Positions 15,363 through 19,058 of a stretch of 19,058 bases of DNA are shown here, in pieces. Where the stretch lies: the NCBI GenBank assembly GCA_017998475.1, contig JAGODA010000019.1, forward strand, positions 1 to 19,058. Direction: 5' to 3'. The notes beneath the pieces were generated by a model. The model saw only the letters and a program-made list of their open reading frames with translations, ran no database searches and was not told the DNA's origin. This DNA comes from Spirochaetota bacterium (lineage in GTDB: Bacteria; Spirochaetota; UBA4802; UBA5368). Position numbers and translations under genes: made by a program. Every line of letters begins with the position of its first letter. Within the stretch, counting starts at the first letter, position 1.

Positions 15363-15396
15363 GATCGAGGGCTCCCGGATTTTCTATTGTCCGGAT

Positions 15397-15425
15397 AGTA
15401 TACCGTGCGTGCGGGAAATACGCAA
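15397..15425 (-). promoter_or_regulatory. Promoter of the MORN protein gene
   Basis: On the minus strand, TTGCGT (15425-15420) and TATACT (15402-15397) are separated by exactly 17 bases. The -10 matches the sigma-70 consensus at five of six positions, and it lies about 35 bases before the ATG. Confidence 0.6.
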
Positions 15426-15429
15426 GTAT

Positions 15430-15452
15430 TTTGTAAGGGAAACACTTACAAA
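15430..15452. promoter_or_regulatory. Inverted repeat upstream of the MORN gene promoter
   Basis: TTTGTAAG-GGAAACA-CTTACAAA is a perfect 8-bp inverted repeat ending 4 bases upstream of the -35 element. The position suits an activator or repressor site. It could alternatively be a weak terminator for the small gene at 15479-15646, since it lies about 26 bases past that stop. Confidence 0.4.
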
Positions 15453-15478
15453 CGGATGACGGGCGCCGTGGCGGCGCA

Positions 15479-15646
15479 TCATGACGCGCTCATCGAGTCG
15501 GAGGGGCATACAACGACCAGGGATTCGCCGTTTTCGGCGGTCACAATGAGTCGGTAATCGACCGTATTCCAGAAACTGCAGCAAACGGTGTTACCGTCGA
15601 TCTCCCCGTTGTAATACCTGCACTGTCTGCAATCCGCGAGTTTCAT
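15479..15646 (-). CDS. Small Cys-rich protein, 55 aa
   Basis: The minus strand encodes a 55-residue protein beginning MKLADCRQCRYYNGEIDGN and continuing TVCCSFW, then a stretch ending VVVCPSDSMSAS. The Cys pattern (Cys6, Cys9, Cys22, Cys23, and Cys47 in VVVCPS) suggests a small zinc-ribbon or metal-binding knuckle. The two halves look like a four-Cys metal site followed by a beta-strand pair. It fills an otherwise empty 335-base gap. The ribosome site is weak, and no in-frame alternative start exists upstream. I know of no named family; the order of Cys and hydrophobic residues is what argues for a real gene. Confidence 0.55.
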   Translation of the reverse strand: MKLADCRQCRYYNGEIDGNTVCCSFWNTVDYRLIVTAENGESLVVVCPSDSMSAS

Positions 15647-15697
15647 CGCTTTAGAGATAGAGGTGCCGTCTGTAGGCGCCCGGGCGGCGAAAATTGG

Positions 15698-16510
15698 TTA
15701 ATCCATTCTATCGGCCGCCGCGCCGTCAGGTGGAAGCGGTTCGATTCTGCCGATCCCCCTGACGAGATAGAAGACGGCTATGCCGTAATAGATGATGAAG
15801 AACCACGGAATGTCGATCTTTGCGACGGAAGCCGCCGTTTTAACGATGATGGGAAGCGTCAGCGCGTACATCGCGAGCCTGAAAAGGACATCGAAGGAGG
15901 CGCGCCGGCGCCCCAGGGCGCAGCCAGCAAGGCCGAGCAGGGCCACGATGAGGGCGCTGAAGAACTTGGCGAGAACGGAGAACGCGAGAAAGAATAGTAC
16001 GATCACCGCGGTAAGAACCCAGTGATACGAAATGAGACGCTCAACATCCGCTTTGGCGATGGGCGCGTATTGCTTTAACGCCTCGAGACTGTAATGGCGT
16101 GTCTCGAACTCGTTTTTTTTATACAGCACGCCCTCGTTGGAGAGGTAGACGCCCTTAGGGTATCCGTCGAGGACGGACTCATTCGTCCTTCCGGAAGGAT
16201 CGAACACCCAGAGGAACCGCTCTTCATCCGCGGAGATTACGGGGAGTTTTCCCTTTACCTTGAAGCCTTCGGGGGTAAAGATAAAATCGGGAAAGTCCGT
16301 GCTGAATGATCGTCCCGCCTGCTCCAGCGACGCGTTTATTTCGCGCGCCACCGGGATGGCCGCGATCGACGCGCACAGCAGGGAGAAAACGAGCAGATAC
16401 ACCAGCGCGTGAGCGGTCGGCCTGAGTGAAAGCACGGCGTATGCGCCGGCGTCATACAGGCTTCGGGCAACGGACGCGAGCAGGTTTCCCTCGTGTTTTT
16501 CAATGCTCAT
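15698..16510 (-). CDS. DUF1189-family integral membrane protein
   Basis: The 270-residue protein has TM1 at about 34-53, a ~110-residue extracytoplasmic domain (FIFTPEGFKVKGKLPVI, a segment resembling DUF1189 proteins; VYLSNEGVLY), then four TM segments at about 163-180, 182-200, 210-230 and 235-252. This layout is that of DUF1189, whose function is not known. I use ATG 16510 (GGAG 6 bases upstream) rather than the longer frame to 16570, which adds a polar extension without a ribosome site. Confidence 0.8.
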   Translation of the reverse strand: MSIEKHEGNLLASVARSLYDAGAYAVLSLRPTAHALVYLLVFSLLCASIAAIPVAREINASLEQAGRSFSTDFPDFIFTPEGFKVKGKLPVISADEERFLWVFDPSGRTNESVLDGYPKGVYLSNEGVLYKKNEFETRHYSLEALKQYAPIAKADVERLISYHWVLTAVIVLFFLAFSVLAKFFSALIVALLGLAGCALGRRRASFDVLFRLAMYALTLPIIVKTAASVAKIDIPWFFIIYYGIAVFYLVRGIGRIEPLPPDGAAADRMD

Positions 16511-16690
16511 CGGTCTCTCCGTATACCACGGACCGGGGGCCCGTGATTCATAATCGGTGAATCGGTTCAATTAAAACCATATCGGCGGGCTTAATGCAAA
16601 CCATTTTCCGCACGATTCCCGGTCATTTCGCGCACAATCAGCGGTATCACGCGCCGGTGCACGGATCTGGTGGTTAAAAAAAGGCAATGA

Positions 16691-17125
16691 TCAGTCCATC
16701 TTCTCGAGTATCTCTACGGCGTCGCGCACAAAAATTGCGCAGCGCTTTTCGAACAGGCCGGAGTCGTGCGCCCGCTGGAGGCCTTCCGGTGTGGAAATAT
16801 CGACACCGATGAGGTTCCGGCAGTTGGTGGAACCGTGCAGGCGAACGAATGAAGCGGTGAACCCGCGGGCCTTCGCATAGGTCAGCTCCTTTCCCGTTTC
16901 ATCCTCCGCCAGATATTTGCCATGCCGGAGACCCAGCACCATGTATGCTCCCGTCACCGCGCCGCACGTGTCCTGGGCGCGGGCCATCCCCGCGCCGAAA
17001 GCGCAGGCGACCTTCAGCGCGGTATGCTCGCCGAGACCGTAATCACCGGCGAACGCGATGAGAACGGACTGAGAACAGTTGAAACGGTTCGCGAAGAATC
17101 CCAGGGCTTTTTTCGTCTTTTCCAT
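16691..17125 (-). CDS. C_GCAxxG_C_C-family redox protein
   Basis: The 144-residue protein carries the family's spaced cysteines: FNCSQSV (Cys17), CAFGAGM (Cys41), DTCGAVTGA (Cys54), STNCRNLIG (Cys102) and RCAIFVRDAV (Cys129). The family is a compact all-helical protein common in anaerobes and presumed to act in thiol or electron transfer; its partner is unknown. GGAG 8 bases upstream supports ATG 17125. A perfect TATAAT lies in its leader. Confidence 0.9.
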   Translation of the reverse strand: MEKTKKALGFFANRFNCSQSVLIAFAGDYGLGEHTALKVACAFGAGMARAQDTCGAVTGAYMVLGLRHGKYLAEDETGKELTYAKARGFTASFVRLHGSTNCRNLIGVDISTPEGLQRAHDSGLFEKRCAIFVRDAVEILEKMD

Positions 17126-17144
17126 GGCGGTGTCTCCGATGTGT

Positions 17145-17150
17145 AATTAT
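17145..17150 (-). promoter_or_regulatory. -10 element of the C_GCAxxG_C_C gene
   Basis: The minus strand reads a perfect TATAAT 19 bases before the ATG. The best -35 at about 16-17 bases is poor (GCAACA), so the promoter may need an activator or rely on the -10. Confidence 0.45.
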
Positions 17151-17183
17151 ACGCCGCGGGTACAAATGTTGCGATGGTTCGTT

Positions 17184-17219
17184 AGGGGCCCCGGATTGGT
17201 GCGCGTGAATCCGGGCCCT
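17184..17219 (-). terminator. GC-rich hairpin after the racemase gene
   Basis: Arms at 17184-17197 and 17208-17219 pair over 12 bp (AGGGCCCGGATT, with two unpaired bases in the left arm) around a 10-base loop. It lies 16 bases past the stop of the minus-strand racemase. No T tract follows on the minus strand, so it is a weak terminator or stabilising hairpin. Confidence 0.5.
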
Positions 17220-17235
17220 TTCTCGCGGGTGTCGC

Positions 17236-17931
17236 TTATCCCATGGCGGCGATGATCTCCTCGATGTGAATCCGGGCCGTATTGAACAGCGGAATCCCTC
17301 CCGGTCCTTCCGGTTCCGGGTAGAGCAGCGGCAGTTCGGTGCAGCCAAGTACCACGCCTTCGATGCCGTGCTCTTCCCGCATGCGCCCGATGATGGCGTC
17401 GAAGCCCTTGCGGGTATCGGGCTTCACGAGGCCGAATTCGAGCTCGTCGAAAATGCGGAGGTGTATGTATTCCCTTTCATCGGGAGAGGGGACCAGGAGC
17501 GATATGCCACGGCGCTCGAACGATGTTTGGTAAAAGTCGTTGTTCATGGTAAAGGCCGTTCCGAGGAGGGCGGCGCGCGTTATCCCCGCCGACGCGGCCC
17601 GCTCCGTCGTCGACTCGACGATGCTGATAAGCGGCATCGGGACGGCCTTCCTGAGTTCGTCGAAGACAACGTGCGGCGTGTTGGATGCGATCGCGCCGAA
17701 ATCGGCGCCGGCGGAGCGCAGGCGGGAGAAAGTTCCGACCAGGAGATCGACCAGCGAACCCATGTCATTGGCCTCGATCATGGAGAGCATGCGGGTCATA
17801 TCGATGCTCGCGATGAGCAGCTCCGGATAGCCGTGCGGATCGTACCGTTCCCTGTAGAGGGAGATAATGGAACGGTAATAGTCTACGGTGGATTCGGGGC
17901 CGACCCCGCCGATGATACCTGGAATTTTCAT
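17236..17931 (-). CDS. Aspartate/glutamate racemase family protein
   Basis: The 231-residue protein has the family opening GIIGGVGPESTVDYY, then IASNTPHVVFDEL and VVLGCTELPLL. In two-base aspartate racemases both acid-base residues are Cys; here the first is Ser83 and the second Cys197. The same numbering (Thr83/Cys197) is known for E. coli YgeA, which racemises Asp/Glu from the L side, so a restricted or one-sided enzyme is possible. The cytoplasmic product would be D-Asp or D-Glu, usable for peptidoglycan or turnover. AAGGAGC 8 bases upstream supports ATG 17931. Confidence 0.88.
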   Translation of the reverse strand: MKIPGIIGGVGPESTVDYYRSIISLYRERYDPHGYPELLIASIDMTRMLSMIEANDMGSLVDLLVGTFSRLRSAGADFGAIASNTPHVVFDELRKAVPMPLISIVESTTERAASAGITRAALLGTAFTMNNDFYQTSFERRGISLLVPSPDEREYIHLRIFDELEFGLVKPDTRKGFDAIIGRMREEHGIEGVVLGCTELPLLYPEPEGPGGIPLFNTARIHIEEIIAAMG

Positions 17932-17985
17932 GCGCGTCGCTCCTTATACCCTGGGAACCGGCCCACAGGCTCGGGTCCTCATCGG

Positions 17986-18048
17986 GCGGAATGACATACA
18001 TTCCGCACTCATGGGTAACGGCTCAAATAGTATGGACCGTTACCCATG
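17986..18048. repeat. Two consecutive inverted repeats in a 179-base gap
   Basis: The first is GCGGAATG-ACATA-CATTCCGC (8-bp arms, 17986-18006). The second has 12-bp arms CATGGGTAACGG (18010-18021) and CCGTTACCCATG (18037-18048) around a 15-base loop. They are 3 bases apart and lie between the Lgt-CPBP gene and the racemase. They may end the upstream transcript, regulate the racemase leader, or bind a protein. No T tract follows in either direction. Confidence 0.6.
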
Positions 18049-18110
18049 GGATCAAAATGATTGGAGACGCCGGGAAAATACAACCGGAATTTATACGGAG
18101 AGGGCACCCT

Positions 18111-19058
18111 TCAATACATCATCATCGGAAGCCCTATCACCCCGATATCTATGATGAAATGACAGAGAACGCAGGGCAGTACGCTCCGTGACCGCTCGAA
18201 AACCATGCCGAGGACCATGCCGTAAATGAAGCTCAGGACGAAGAACAGCGGTCCGCCGATGGCGAGATGGACGATCGAATACAGCGCGGCCTGCGAGGCC
18301 AGCGCCGGGAACACGTCCAGGCCGGACGCGCGCAGCAGACGGTAGAACGCGAGCCGGAAGAAGACCTCCTCCGCAAGCGCGTTAAGAAGGGAGATGATGA
18401 TTACGGGAGGCCAGAACTCCGGCCCGCGGAGTCCGAATTTCGTGGCGCCGAGCAGTATAACGGTGTAGGCGAGGCTTCCGACGAGACCGAGGGCGAACCA
18501 CGGATTGAGAAGTCCGCGGGCGTCGAGCTTGAAATCCCCGGCGAACGGTATCCCCACCTTCAGCAGGAACAACAGCCCGGCGATTTCAAGCGCGAAAACG
18601 GGAAGATAGGCCGGTATTCTTGCCCATGCATCGCCGGTACTGTCGACCGGGAAGAGCGGCCATGTGACCAGGCCTGCCTTCATGAGCAGGGCGATCAGCG
18701 CGAAAAAGATGATAAAATAGACCGCCAGGCCGCCCGCGGCGATGCGGATGCCGAAAATACGCCTTTCATCACCGGACAGGTCGTAAAAGCGGTTTTTAAG
18801 CGCGGTTCCCGCCAGGATGAGCGATCCGATCGCGACGAAGACGATCATGACGATCTGCGCCTGGGTGAGCCCGAGGGCCACAATCGATTCCGTCCGGATG
18901 AATTCTATCAGGAAGCGCGCGTCGCCGTAGAGTATGAGATAGAGCGCCGTGATTTTTCCCCCCTCGCGCATGCGTTCGGTTGATCCCGGTGTGTAGATGC
19001 GTCTGTGCATCCTTCCGAGCACGTAAAATATAGCGAGGTTATACGCAATATCATACAG
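18111..19058 (-). CDS. Lgt C-terminus fused to CPBP intramembrane protease (partial at window edge)
   Basis: The minus-strand frame is open to the last base. Read from the edge, it begins LYDIAYNLAIFYVLGR, then GKITALYLILYGDARFLIEF, IRTES and LGLTQAQ, the characteristic end of prolipoprotein diacylglyceryl transferase (Lgt), which lipidates prolipoproteins in the inner membrane. The same frame runs on through a linker into a polytopic domain with CPBP (Abi/CAAX protease-like) motifs: EEVFFR (EExxxR, 18354-18371), YSIVH (His at about 18267-18269) and CHFIID near the C-terminus. The apparent GTG at 19022 is internal to Lgt, so the true start lies beyond the window and the listed 5' end is the window edge. 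If the Lgt half is complete upstream, one polypeptide joins lipoprotein lipidation to an intramembrane protease. Confidence 0.85.
   Translation of the reverse strand: MYDIAYNLAIFYVLGRMHRRIYTPGSTERMREGGKITALYLILYGDARFLIEFIRTESIVALGLTQAQIVMIVFVAIGSLILAGTALKNRFYDLSGDERRIFGIRIAAGGLAVYFIIFFALIALLMKAGLVTWPLFPVDSTGDAWARIPAYLPVFALEIAGLLFLLKVGIPFAGDFKLDARGLLNPWFALGLVGSLAYTVILLGATKFGLRGPEFWPPVIIISLLNALAEEVFFRLAFYRLLRASGLDVFPALASQAALYSIVHLAIGGPLFFVLSFIYGMVLGMVFERSRSVLPCVLCHFIIDIGVIGLPMMMY

Noticed and set aside
16511..16690. Promoter or small gene in the 180-base gap between the DUF1189 and C_GCAxxG_C_C genes
   Set aside because: Only a poor TTGCAT/TTTTAA pair and no convincing coding frame were seen.

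Overview
This is a gene-dense, GC-rich bacterial chromosomal segment. I see no transposase, integrase, phage gene or CRISPR array. A signal-peptide/lipoprotein-rich gene set, an Lgt-like domain, a DUF1189 protein, MORN repeats, a Cache/HisKA_2 kinase, a chemotaxis receptor and apparent selenocysteine use suggest an anaerobic or microaerophilic diderm, perhaps a spirochaete or a deltaproteobacterial-type lineage. That placement is inference only; no rRNA or strong marker is present.

Left part (1-3850): an exported DSD1/alanine-racemase-fold protein (+) converges on an ankyrin-repeat lipoprotein (-). Divergent from the latter, behind a Fur/PerR-type palindrome, lies a peroxiredoxin whose peroxidatic cysteine codon is an in-frame TGA followed by a SECIS-like hairpin, so I annotate it as one selenoprotein, 2927-3652. 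A tRNA-Gln(CUG) follows, then a bidirectional terminator.

Middle (3850-11861): a minus-strand pair of a sCache_2-PAS-HisKA_2 histidine kinase and an SDR/DUF2867 protein separated by 4 bases. Divergent from the pair is a plus-strand run of a six-TM methyl-accepting chemotaxis protein, an unrecognised 114-aa protein, a SagB-type nitroreductase and a multi-cluster Fe-S protein (gaps of 8-22 bases). An RlmL/YpsC-type 23S rRNA methyltransferase follows behind its own candidate promoter.

11943-14593: two translationally coupled class III aminotransferase paralogues. The second has Glu in place of the PLP-binding Lys. The first has Tyr where the family has the Thr that binds the PLP phosphate across the dimer interface, and the second keeps that Thr. 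This reads as an obligate heterodimer with one composite active site, and it is one of the two most striking observations here, beside the Sec peroxiredoxin.

Right part (14625-19058, all minus): an exported protein of eight 23-residue MORN repeats, a 55-aa Cys-rich protein, a DUF1189 membrane protein, a C_GCAxxG_C_C redox protein, an Asp/Glu racemase with a Ser83/Cys197 pair, and, running off the right edge, a single frame joining an Lgt C-terminus to a CPBP (EExxxR) intramembrane protease.
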